Part shown: piece by piece, positions 22,871 to 34,292 of the stretch | How positions within the stretch are numbered: position 1 is the stretch's first letter | Layout of the letters: each line of letters begins with the position of its first letter | DNA from: Saturnia japonica | Taxonomy: Eukaryota; Arthropoda; Insecta; Lepidoptera; Saturniidae | Length of the DNA: 64,000 nucleotides | Assembly (NCBI GenBank): GCA_033032175.1 | Contig: CM065309.1 | Location: forward strand, 15,004,001 to 15,068,000 | Direction of reading: 5' to 3' | Notes under the pieces: generated by a model | What the model was told of the DNA's origin: nothing | Seen by the model: only the letters and a program-made list of their open reading frames with translations | Databases searched by the model: none | Made by a program: the position numbers and the translations under genes

Positions 22871-23554
22871 AAAATCTGAAATAATTGTCGTGTCCTTACC
22901 ACACCGCGTATCCCGTTGTAAAGTGATAAATAATTATTGGTCTCTGCATTTTGAATACATACTTTTCTCCTATTTCAATATAATATTTATTAGGACGTGT
23001 CATATTGCGGCATTCTATTTAATGCGTAGTACTAATTCGGAAGGTTGATTTACTTCGAATACAGCAATGCTTTAGCCGTAATTTACAATCTTTATCTTTA
23101 CATATAACTTTCTGGTCCGTCACGAACGGTTGGAACTATAAAACCAAGCCGCAAAAAGTGCGGTGACATGTCCATTATGGCCCCAACCTCTTATATCGAG
23201 TATATATCGACCTGATAGGGTAGTTAGTATTCGACAGTATTCACATCACGAGCTGTTTATTGCCTTATTGTTTATATTTATTTCCCGCAGCCGATGTTGG
23301 TGATGTAGTAAATCACTTCCTTTTTTACGTGCAGCATTTCATTAATCATCTAAATATGACGTTGATGTCATATCCGTTACTTGAATATAATTCACGATTC
23401 TATTCTGTAATATTCAAAATTTTCACTATCCATAATTTTCTTTATAAAATTCCTAGATTATGTTAGCAAGTTATTGCAACTCCTACAAGTATTTTCTAAG
23501 AACCAGTTTAAAGCAAACTTTTTAAATTTATTATTATTTTATTTATTATTTATT
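22871..23554. other. No recognisable gene
   Basis: AT-rich. Frames of 61-68 codons are hydrophobic by base composition only. Confidence 0.45.
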
Positions 23555-24430
23555 ACTAGCTATACCCGCGACTTCTTCCGCGTGGTATATTTCGTGTGTG
23601 AAAAACAGCAACTAATTAAAAACCTCCACTCACCTCAATTCCCATCTTACGGTATTTGATCGGTTTAAGCTTTGAGAATACGCAACTATAATCATTTTAA
23701 ATGTTAACCGTCCTTTACGAAAACTTAATTTTATTTAATAATTATATTTATTAAAACCGTTAATATCCAGTGAATAATAATGCTTTGTAGTATGTCTGTT
23801 TAGTTTAATTTAATAAAAATCTTGATAGCGTAAACACCAAACATCGACATCTGTCGTAGAAAATTTAGATCGAAAAGATATTTTTAATTATTTTAAACAT
23901 TTAAAAATAACGTTAAAACCTATGTAAAGAATTTAAAAATAATAATAAAAGCGCAGCCTTAAATTATTAATATAAGTGATTACAGAAAATATACTTAAGT
24001 GTGACAATAAATAGCAAATCAATTTAAAGATAATTTAAACCAAGCCGTACAGCGCCATCTATGAATAAATACTCCTGGAAATTAAAAAAAGCATACGTTT
24101 CCATTTATTGCTTTTTTATTAGGTAAAGATAATATAATTTGGTATTTTTTCACATTGTTTAATAACCTAAACGCAATTTATAGACCATACAAATGTCCAT
24201 ACATGTAAGAATGCATCCTAAATATACTTTCAGACTATAAACTACAATCATACTACATATTATTAAGTTCAGTCCAGTAGTTTTGCGTGATTGGCGTTCA
24301 AGCAAACCGACAGACAGCCAGAATTTTTTTTTAAAAACTATCGAAATGCGTTCTGTCCATGATTCTCAAATATCTTCAATGCACAGATTTCGGTTCTTTC
24401 TTTACTCTTTTATTATAAGAGTAGATATAT
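23555..24430 (-). mobile_element. Helitron-like repeat, minus strand copy
   Basis: The minus strand starts 'ctcttataataaaagagtaaag' (near 24430) and ends '...gcgggtatagctag' at 23555. Shared stretches with 27258-28680 include 'aagatatttgaga', 'tttcgatagttttt', 'tatagtctgaaagta', 'ggtctataaattgcg' and 'atagatggcgctgtacg'. It is about 870 bp with no coding sequence. Confidence 0.65.
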
Positions 24431-24619
24431 ATTGTATGTTTATTATTAATGATTAGCTTGTACATACGTATAAACACGTATATTGATATAAAGCATATGA
24501 GTAACAATCGGAACACACTGGTATAGTTTCTTTAGTTAAGTTGTAGCAAACACTGAAATGATTGTAATTTTTTGATACTGCCTCAAAATATCGTAGTATA
24601 CATATATCATTATAATTAT

Positions 24620-24800
24620 TGAAATATAATTAAGCTGAGGAGTTTTTTTGTTTGTTTAAACGCGTTAATCTCTGGAACTGCCAGTCGGTTTCGAAAAAAA
24701 TATTTTTGTATATGATAACCAGATTCATGAGTAATAGTATAGGCTATATAACTTCACGCTACGACTCTAAGGAGCAGAGCTGTAACTATGAACCTCAACC
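24620..24800 (+). repeat. Helitron-like 5' fragment ('aatctctggaact' family)
   Basis: Carries 'gtttgtttaaacgcg', 'taatctctggaact', 'tatatgataaccagattcatgag' and 'ggctatataac', shared with copies at 42055, 43089 (minus), 30268 (minus) and 60527. The 3' part is not recognisable. Confidence 0.6.
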
Positions 24801-27257
24801 AATCTGGCAAGCTGTAGCCAAGTACGGCAAGTGGAACAAAGAAAGAGCTACCTACACATGCACGATGGAGTCAACGGCGTGGATAGTCGGTCGAATAAAT
24901 TTAACACTGGTGAAACCGGGGGTGAACAGCTAATTTATTATAAAATGCTGCAAAAAAATATGAATATTATGCTGTACTCGATGTTGCCTGTAAACTTAAC
25001 ACATACTTTGCTAATCGATAAACGTGCTGTCATTTGACGTGAATAACAAAAATGCACCTGGTGCATGCAAAAGTGCACTGTAACGGTGAACGCATGAAAG
25101 TGCCTACCGTACGCTACCACATGGATAATTTGTTTATCGATCCCTATTCTTCATGTTTTAAAACAAACTCCTTTTCTGGAAGCTTCCTTTACAATCATAG
25201 TGGTAACACAATCATCAATTATTTTTCTTGACTGCAGTAAATACAATTGTATGTCTCTTGCGCGTTTTTATAGCAATATCTTACAATTTCCTCGCAATGC
25301 AATGATTTTTCAGTTTACGGGCACCGTGTAGATGGGCGTGAATTCGAATCTTTACAATGAGTCCTAGTTTTCGGTGAAGGTATACATCATGATGAAACCA
25401 TAGTAAAGCAGTAGGGTATGTATTTTGTAATGCCCGTCTGGGTAGCTACCACACCCTTAAGTTGAAAATCTATCGCCAAGCATCTATAGGTGTGTTGCAG
25501 CAACTGTACTTGAGTTCCAGTTCTCCCACTACGCTCAGCGTTTCGTCATCTTGAGCCATATCATTGCTTAATATTAGATACCCTATAAATAATAAAAAAA
25601 AATCAATATTATAAATGTTGAAACATTGAAACTGTTTGTAAATGGAAGGTTATTTGAAAAAATAAATATTTTCAGAAGAATAAAAATTTCGAACACAGAA
25701 AACAGGATTTATATTTTTAGTCAAAATTAAAATTCCTTATTTGTACTCATACATCTATTAAAACAGAGAGTGTGGACCGCTTATACTATTCAGGGTCGAT
25801 TTTTCTTTCACCAGATAAGTTTATTTGAGGAATAATATTTAACACTTTGGCTCCCTTACATAACAGAAATGTTAATGTTAATGTTCGGTTAAATGATTAC
25901 AGGTTTTCCATACATTACCTGTCAAAACGTAAAAATTATTATCTCAAATAAAGTTATCTAACGATTGAAAAATTTAATGAGCTGTAATGTATTTATGACG
26001 TTGTCGGCGAAACGCTTTTTTAGCCATTTTGAATGTTTCTTATAATATTGAGTATTTTGAACATGCAATTTCTTGGGTGAGTTTAAGACCTTAAGCATCA
26101 CTCATAAAAATTTAGATGCCAATGGTTCAAAGGAAAAGAAAAATAAGCTAGAGATAATAAAAATTATAGTAGAAGTTGGCAAGTTTCACAGTTTGTTTCA
26201 TTAGGCACAAATAGATATTGAATACATGTATATTACAGTGTATGAGATCTCCAGACGATTTATTTAGTCTGTCAACAAGGATATGGTTATCATTGTCTGT
26301 GCATACACCGTCTCTATATTGTTTATTATTCTTTTAATCATAGTATCAAGTAGTTACAAAACAGTGTTAATGAATACTACAATTATAAAAAATATATTTT
26401 ATCATACTGAATCTAAAGGACAGCGCTTACTAATATATTATTTTGACAACGAATCCAATGTCAGTAAAAAGCAATAGACACCTCGAATCTAAGTGTGAAA
26501 TTACTGGAAAAATTGGTTCGGAAAGGAACTCTGTGGTAGCGTTATTGAAAAAAGGTCAGCTTGATTGATATTCGAACTTTACAGGTTGAAAATACGGAGC
26601 GTTTCGTTTTTCGTCTCTGAAAAAAAAGATTGACTCAATTTGTTCTTGTCCGTTGTGCAATAAACTCGCCGAGGGATATTTTTAACTACGGATTTATCTT
26701 TCCGTAGAGTCCGTAATCACACTAATTCCGTAAAATGAAATTAGGTAACAGAGAATTTAAATGTTTAATGAATGGGTTACATTACTTAATCACTGGGTTA
26801 CGAGGTTCAACTTAAAAATCTACTCGACGACAGTAAGACTAAAACGTGCCCTTGCAAATGAAGTTGCACTTAAATGAAGAAAAGCGGTGCGTGCTTTTAT
26901 ATGGATGCTACTATCTTGAATGAAAAGTATAATGTATATGGAAGTTGATTCTGTTAAACTACGTAATTTAACATCTACTTATTAATATAGGTATAATATT
27001 TTTTAATTACGTTCTATAATTAAAATTGTGTTAATTTCGTTAGTATGATCAACTGTTAATAGTCGTTAGCTGAAATTGTCAGTAATTTCCAAGTTTTGTT
27101 TAGTTAGATTTCGTGTAGCGAGTTAATGAGAAAAATTTGAAAATAACTACTTGTAATTCATTTGAATCTGCACAAGAACATCTTAGCCTATACGTCCTAC
27201 GTTCACATGATAAAAATCTAATTCGGATTTTGCAATCGCGCGCCTAAGTTTTCTATA
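24801..27257. other. No recognisable gene
   Basis: AT-rich sequence. The 93-codon frame at 24652-24933 begins inside the preceding repeat and has no motif. Nothing else is supported. Confidence 0.45.
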
Positions 27258-27519
27258 TCTATACTTATAATAAAAGAGTAAAGAGCCGCAATCTATACAT
27301 TAAAGATATTTGAGAGAAAATAATACGTGGGGTTTAATATCATGGACATAATATATTTCGATAGTTTTTGAAATTTTTGCCTGTCTGACTGGGTCGGTAT
27401 GTTTGAATGCCAATCACGAATTTAATGAAATTTGGTATGATTGTACTTTATAGTCTGAAAGTACGTTTAGGATGTATTTTTACTCGAATGGAATGGTCTA
27501 TAAATTGCGATTAGGTTAT

Positions 27520-28413
27520 CTATACATAGTATGAAATGAAGCCGCTTCCCTTGCTGCCCCTATGTACGCTTAAATCTTTTAAACTACGCAACGGATTTTA
27601 ATGCGGTGTTCACTAACATTTAGAGAATTTTTACTGAAGGTTTATATATACAATACGTTCCAATTAAGTTTTTGTATAGTAGAGAAAATTCAATTATTTG
27701 TAATCAAGTCGTCAAAAAATGATTTGCGAGCGTTTACATAATTGTAGTTCTTTAAAAATCCTAGAGAAGAGTCCGCGATGGCTTAATTTTATTTTCTAAG
27801 GTTGACTCACAGTAATCATTTTTATCTTCAACATAATAATTAAAAATATTACTTTATTTGTGAAGCTATTTTCCCCAATTCAGTATTAATCTTTATGCAG
27901 ATAAGTCCATTAGTTAACTTGAGCATTTAATATAGATTAAGATTGTGCTTTATAGTTTTCCATTTAAATGAATTTCGTAGAAGATATCACAAATTCAAAA
28001 TTATTCGCGACCAAAAAATTCCTACCTTGAAATACCTATAAGCGCAGTATTCGTAACTATGAAGTTACATAACATACCATAACGCCTGTAACGCCGAAGT
28101 GTTAGGCAGTGGTGTACACCCACAGTTCGCCGGGTATATTTTAGGTCCTATTTAATATGGGGCGAGCCTATTTCCATTAATCCGGCACAAAGCCAAACTG
28201 CAAGCTGCTACTGAGAATTTCATAGAAAAACTCAATAGCACTTTGCTCGACCTGAGAATTTAACCCTGGACCTCGAGCATAGGCTAATGAAGTAGTTATG
28301 CAATTATGAACTGTCAATATTAAAGTGATAAACTCTAAATAAGACTTTTTGAAACATAAAATATACAGCTTTGTAAATTGTACCCGTGCGAAGCTGGGGC
28401 GGGTCGCTAGTGT
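27520..28413 (+). mobile_element. Nested Helitron-like insert
   Basis: Begins near 'tctatacatagtatgaaatg' and ends 'cgtgcgaagctggggcgggtcgctagt', a GC-rich terminal stem followed by CTAGT. Internal 'aaactacgcaacggatttta' is typical of this lepidopteran repeat. It interrupts the element at 27258-28680 and is itself interrupted by the SINE at 28070. Confidence 0.55.
28070..28295 (-). repeat. tRNA-derived SINE, copy 4 (degenerate)
   Basis: The body is recognisable ('acgcctgta', 'cccacagttcgccgggtat', 'ggggcgagcctatt'). The tRNA-like head is decayed: the B box is destroyed and about 22 bases between the boxes are deleted. It is the oldest-looking of the four copies. Confidence 0.75.
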
Positions 28414-28672
28414 ACATATAAAAAATAATGTATGTATATGTAATTTTGTAATATATTTAAACATTTAGAGAAACAAAGTGAAAAGTAACTAAATTATTCT
28501 ATCAATACATAATTTTCAAAAAAAGCAATAAATGGAAAAGTATGTTTTTTTCCAGGATTATTCATAGATGGCGCTGTACGCCTTGGTTTAAATTATCATG
28601 AAATTTATTTCATTTAATTGTTGTCACACTTATGTATATTTTTCGTAAGCACTTATATTAATAATTATCTGT

Positions 28673-29400
28673 TCCCGCGACTTCGCCCGCTTAGTATATT
28701 TCGTGTAGGAAAACAGCGACTAAATAAAAATCTCCCCTCACCTCAATCTCACTTTACGGTATTTGACCGGTACTGGAGTCTGTGCACACGCCGTTTTTCG
28801 AACGAGCTGACGATGCGCGTTTTTCTTGAGCGCTTCCTATTCGCATTTCATTTGCGTTTATATCGACAAAAACTCGAAGATATATCGATACGGACGTGCT
28901 GTAAACGCGCGTTGCTGCCTACCGAGTTGTTCCACAGACATCATTTTGCCATTTTAATCGTATTTTGAAGGTGGTATGATAGCTGCAGCATTAAAATTGT
29001 ACTATGAAGTGGTTATGATTAAAGGATGCTTACAGGTCATAAATATTTACATTTATATTTACGGGTACAAAATTTTATCAAAATCGGTAAAGAAGTAATG
29101 AAATTGTAAATATTTGGAAATTCTTTTTTTTACAATTCCTAAAAGCTTTATCGAAAATTCTTATAACTTATTAATCATGGAAAGACTTAAGGTGTACAAA
29201 ATTCAATCTAAATCGGCATAGAATTAACGAAAATAGATTTGGTTTGTATTTTTTTTACGATTTCAAAAATAATATTGCATTTTGTTATACCCTATCAATT
29301 GACCGATGACAGTATACAGAGTTTCATATGAATCGCACAAGTCATTTTTAAGTTAAAACTGGACATACAAACAGACAGACAATTTTTTTTTAATGACATA
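28673..29400 (-). repeat. Helitron-like relic and diverged repeat units
   Basis: The segment opens with 'ctgttcccgcgacttcgcccgc', the reverse of a Helitron-like 3' stem. It continues with 'tatatttcgtgtagg' and 'cctcacctcaat', which match 23555-23660. From 28970 to 29400 come diverged units with 'acaaaattttatcaaaatcgg'-type cores, related in reverse to those at 47219-48200. The 116-codon frame at 28618-28968 lies in this repeat and is not a gene. Confidence 0.5.
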
Positions 29401-30267
29401 TTTGTGATCAGTATTGTTCGTATGTTACAGGGTCATTGGTAATCCGACGTATTCCCGTTAGGAGGTGATAGGGGTAACTTTTTGTGATAATTTTAACCCC
29501 CATTTGCATTATGCAAAAGTGAACCATTTTTTTAGGTTTTTTCAAAATAAGTCAAAAGTGCAACATCAAAAATTTATTCAAAAAGAAGTATCAATTTAAA
29601 TCTCATTTTTTCTTCTGATTTATAAAAACGATTAAACACTGGTTCTTCGTCAATAATGAAATAACGATTATCGGTCCAAATTTAAAAATTGAACAGTTTT
29701 TGAAAAAAGAACTATTTGAAAACTTTGATTTTTTTTCTTAACCTGCCAGTTTGCTTCCTGCATTGGCTACGCATTAAACCTATTTGCACGATATTCAAAC
29801 AGCGATTTTAAGTCTAGTTCGATTACGAATTTCCGCCTGCTTCCTTTGTGATAATTTTTTTTTTCTTCAGTTTTTTTTTAAATAAGTTCATAGTTATTAT
29901 GCATTGTTGGAGAGCTAAGGAAACAGTTATGTTTTTAGAATAATCTACAAGCCAAGTTGCATAATGTTTTTTTTTTTGGTTTTTAAGGTATTTTAGTGGA
30001 AAAAATCTCAATTTTTTTTAAAATATAATATGGTTTTTCATCTCGTAAATGTAATGTAAATTTCAGGACACGCTGTTGGTATAACAGTGAAGTGGGATTT
30101 GTTAACCAGAATACATTTGAATTAAGTATGCTTATTATATTTTCATTTTATATTCAAACGGTACGTTTTATTTATTTCAACTGTCTTGTATCCAAGAGGG
30201 CTTTCAAATGTGAGAAAAATAATTTATCTTATTTTGTATGAATTTTTTACCTATAGGTACTTTTATA
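29401..30267. other. No recognisable gene
   Basis: AT-rich with several poly-T tracts. Nothing coding is supported. Confidence 0.45.
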
Positions 30268-30911
30268 CTAGTACTCGCTGTGCCCCACAGTTTCACCCGT
30301 GTTAATCTTATCCGACAAACACCGCGCCGCTAACGCACCCGTGTAACCAACCTATCATAGTTGTTCTCACTTCCCGCAAGTACAAATATTTTTTTAAATT
30401 TTCCATTATTTCGTAAACTATGTGTCCAAATAACATGTTATACAGGACAAAATTTAACTTTATAAAAATGTCTATATGATAAAGTAATTTTTGTAAGGAT
30501 TTCATATGCCATTCCTAAAAATAATGCTCATAAATCAATTTTTAATTTTCGACAATAACAATGGCAAAGTTCCTTATTGTGGCTTATGTATAAGAGATAG
30601 ACGTGCTCGCGGACTTTTTTTAAATATACTAAGGCTCAATATTTTTGTAGAACATCGTATTAACGTGTCATTAACCATTACGCCAGCTCCCACGAGTTAA
30701 GCAGTTCGGGAGGGCTTCCACTTCCAACTTACTTTACAAAAATAAATATTTAAAGCTAGCTGAGAGTTGTAGCCTATACTCGTAAATCTGTCTGTCATAT
30801 ACAAAAATAATTTTTCTAATCCGACTTTAAGTTGCAGAGATTAGCGCGTTTAAACGAACAAAGAAAAAACTTTTCCGCTATGTTATATTATTAAAAATAT
30901 ATAAGTATAGA
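30268..30911 (-). mobile_element. Helitron-like non-autonomous element, minus strand
   Basis: Read on the minus strand, it starts near 'ctatacttatata' with 'gcggaaaagttttttc' and ends '...gtgaaactgtggggcacagcgagtactagt'. It aligns along its length with 43089-43823, including 'aaaataatgctcata', 'gtgtcattaaccatta' and 'gcagttcgggagggctt'. Confidence 0.65.
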
Positions 30912-31724
30912 TATAGATTATTGTAATATATAAATAGGTAAAATTTTATGTGGTAGGACATAATCGCCGAAACTACTGATCCGTTTCCAAAAATTCTATC
31001 ACTAATAAATACCTTACAGGCTATTTTTATTCTTATTAAATGTAATATTGTAATTAATGCGAACAAAGGTACGTGGAAGGTTGCTAGTATAGGTACAATA
31101 ATTAACAATTTTCATGTCTCCAGGCCACATTAAGCATAGTCATTAACTGAATTGTTTTAAGCTATACGAAAGCACTTAACGTGTTTTTCCTTCTAGTATC
31201 GTTATCTTTTCACAAAAATTTAATTGCCCCAACTGTGGTGCTCTGGGTGCCCATTGTGCTTCATATAAAACGTCGTACGCACTGCCAACGGCGGTCATGA
31301 GAGAGCTCACCGTGATAGATGATATTTGAGAACAATTAATCTTGGGCAAAATATGCGAACGATTTGCGAGCGAGTGGTCGGGCCTAATGGTCGGGAGATT
31401 ATCACGCGTCCACTTCGCCCGTGTACGCGCTACGACGTCATTAGCGGGAAACGCCATTACTTTTCTTTAATGTCTACAAATTATATAATTCCTTTTTCTT
31501 TATCGTGACGTAACTAAAATTTGATGACAACGTGACGCGAATTGCGAATCAACCAAACTTTGTAAATTATTTGATGTGCTATTAAATTGGTTTATTTTGA
31601 AAGTTGTTGATAATAATATAAAGTTATGCAGTTTTTCGCTGTGGATCTGTCAATTTGTTTTCTTGGAAAAACAATAAAATTTAATAAAAAATAATACAAC
31701 TTACTAATGTTGCTCTATAACTAA
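30912..31724. other. No gene; mildly GC-rich patch
   Basis: A GC-richer patch at 31170-31460 has open frames on both strands (60 and 93 codons) without motifs. It may be an old element fragment. Confidence 0.4.
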
Positions 31725-31881
31725 AAAGACCGACATCGTCGAAACATTGGAACTACCTGTCAGTACAGTCCTCCGTCGAGCGGAAGATGTAGATCGATGG
31801 AGCAACTCACTAAAAGCAATGTATGAACAATGGAGTCACAATCTTGCATTAATATTATCGACTGGAATAGAGACAGAATAA
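31725..31881 (+). pseudogene. Non-LTR retrotransposon ORF2 C-terminal relic
   Basis: The + frame reads TDIVETLELPVSTVLRRAED, then WSNSLKAMYEQWS, and ends in a TAA at about 31880. The 'RAEDxxxWxxxxxAxxxQW' spacing is that seen at the C-terminus of insect LINE reverse transcriptase polyproteins. Upstream domains are missing. It is a 5'-truncated copy and non-functional. Confidence 0.5.
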
Positions 31882-33653
31882 ACAAAAGATACAACTTTAG
31901 TAAAAATGTTGTATAATAGATAATACATGTAAAACTGTGTATATAGATAAAATACATAGAAGGAAGTAATAATTCGTCGACACAAAGCCATATATCATTG
32001 TAAGGATTTTCATAAAGGATACTGCGAAGCGTGCCGCTCGGTCACCAAAGCGTTGTTACACGGCGCCTTCTGTCCACAGAAAATGTCTTGTATAAATTCG
32101 CTGCAATAGCTTAAAGTCAGTGCCAGTTATATAATTGAATGCAAGCTCGGAAACCATAAAAACATCATAATGTACTCCTTAAACTTTCAATCACTTTCTC
32201 GGTAATGTAATTACAATATATTATTTATCTTGCGTGATGCGTAGTTACGTGCGATGCGTGTATGTTTAATATTGAGGGTAACGCACGAATGAATAACATA
32301 AATGCCTGTGTTAAAAATTTCAATTGGTTATTAAAAGTAGATAAAGATGACTTGAATACAATGCATGACAACAGGGGTTGTACTTACTATATTACTATCA
32401 TATTCTTATTGTTATAACCAATAATAAATAAACAATTATGTAAAGGATTATGATTATTTACTTTTACATTTAAATAAAAGCAGTTATCGGATTTTTTTAT
32501 ATTTACACATTATAACTTTATTCAGCTTTAAATTTACTCTCAATATAACAGGACTGTAGGTATTTAAAAGATTTGCCTACTTCACAGTGAAACCTAGATG
32601 TTTGCATATAATATGTGCATGTGGTAAAATCAAGTAAATATATAGTAAACGTCCCAACTGATCACATAGGAACATTTAATAGTAGTACTTTATGAAAATT
32701 GTTTCGTTAATTGAAGATATTAGTTAGTAGTAAGTTGCAATCGCTCAAACCAAGCTAGGTTATTAAAGTGCCCACCCATGGAAACAATATCGAATCGGGC
32801 AATGTGATTGCTTTTGATCAATTTAATAGCACTTTGAGCGACCCGGTACTGAGTGATATTGCTTGAACATAACGATAATTATAATACTCTAGCTATTATA
32901 GTTTATTTTTATCATTATATCTTTAAAGGCTAAAAGTGAAACATTTTAAAAGATGATATATTGTATATATAGCAAATACGTACTTAATAAAGACAGTCAA
33001 TTGTTTAGCGTTAAAGTAACTATCATTATCACCCAATACTGTTAAACCGAAACAAGTGAATCTAGAACTAAACTCGCATAAACCTCTAAAGACATATTAT
33101 GTAATTGTGGATACTAAGTACTTGGAAATTTGACGAAATGGATACAATAGTAGATATTGCTGCTGGCAGATGGGTGCAAGTTATCGCGCCAATGTTAATT
33201 AATAGAATTACAATTAGTCCTCGATTGAAGCTTGTATTTAACAAGTGAACAACCAGGTATCTACGGGATTCAGCAAATAAATTATGAAATTGCGCGCTAT
33301 GTTTTCAAACCTTCCGACACATTTCGAGTAAATGCGAATCCAATAACTATACAAACAGTCATTGCCGTAGATTTATTTTTGAATTCCTTTCTGGTACGTT
33401 TTAGTAGTATCAATTCATATACATAATATACTAAACCAGTATATTTAACGGATAATAGATGAGATCTATTGCAAATTAGATATTAATTGGAAAATTGGAA
33501 TATTAATTTATTGGAAACTGCATATACGACAAGTTTTTGATACAATTAGAATTTGCTACTTTAATTACAAAGCAAAAGATACAAAGTATCAAAAGAATCA
33601 GTAAAATAAAAATTAAACGTATGTCTCTTTAAGAAATAGTCGTTAGAGATAAT
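31882..33653. other. No gene; candidate TATA/initiator
   Basis: AT-rich. TATAAA at 32091 and TCAGT with A at 32119 are spaced 28 bases apart, as in an insect TATA promoter, but no coding exon follows that I can recognise. The frame at 33232-33426 has no motif. Confidence 0.4.
32091..32121 (+). promoter_or_regulatory. Candidate TATA plus initiator promoter
   Basis: TATAAA begins 28 bases before the A of TCAGT (32119). The preceding 100 bases are relatively GC-rich ('cggcgccttctgtccac'). No transcript product is evident. Confidence 0.25.
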
Positions 33654-33658
33654 AAAAT

Positions 33659-34092
33659 TGGATGATACTGGCCGCTTACCAGAGCAAGCTAGCTATTTCA
33701 AACATCTGTTCGTAGGATGCTAGAATACAAGTTAATCACAACCAAGAGGATGCGACGACTGGAAAGACTTAGAAAGGAGCAGTAGGGGGACTTACCACGT
33801 ATCCTGGTTGTATCTGCCACGATCCGAGGGTGCACCCTGAACTTCCTCACACGTCTTGAACAGTCTAAAACACTTCTAGAGCACTAGAAAGACGTATTTC
33901 ACCAGCTTTCCGATAGTTATAATTAATTTACAACGAAATTATGCAGAGCGTGTGTGTCACTGCAGTTCCGCGGCGGCCATTACCGTTTTCGGTTTACGAA
34001 GAAATGCGCGGCAGATTTGCGCGCGTATTTTAAATACAATTGCAATTCCAAGGAATTGGAGAAATTAGAAAGGGAAAAGGGATGTCGCAACA
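33659..34092 (-). repeat. BEL/Pao 3' LTR
   Basis: 434 bp. Differs from the 5' LTR by one substitution (aaaggagcag against aaagaagcag) and by a five-base block near the R/U5-side end (gcaattcc here, gtgccccc there). The 63-codon + frame across this LTR is incidental. Confidence 0.96.
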
Positions 34093-34104
34093 TACCTCCC
34101 ACTT
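34093..34104 (-). other. Polypurine tract
   Basis: On the minus strand 'agtgggaggta' directly precedes the 3' LTR, the position where plus-strand DNA synthesis is primed in LTR retroelements. Confidence 0.75.
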
Positions 34105-34292
34105 GGAATTCGCCAGGATTCCAGAGAAAAGCAAAAATAAGTTAACTGCAAGTACTCGGAATCTAAAGTTTACCTTACAACTAAAAAAGTTACAATAAAT
34201 AACCCTATTATTTTAGGGTCTAAAGATAAATTAAATTAACGCTATACCTAAGTAACTTAGATTGAGTAATTTTAATAATAAACTCAAGCTTA

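Larger units (their letters stand above)
27258..28680 (+). mobile_element. Helitron-like repeat interrupted by a second element and a SINE
   Basis: The 5' part (27258-27519) and the 3' part (about 28450-28680) align continuously with the minus-strand copy at 23555-24430. The join occurs at 'gcgattaggttat'. Between them lies a foreign insert (27520 to about 28413), which itself contains a SINE. Confidence 0.6.

Noticed and set aside
28618..28968. 116-codon plus-strand frame
   Set aside because: It lies in a Helitron-like repeat also present at 23555 without this frame. No motifs.
31176..31508. Opposed frames of 93 and 60 codons as a gene
   Set aside because: No motif, splice context or homology that I can recognise. 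Kept only as a GC-richer patch.
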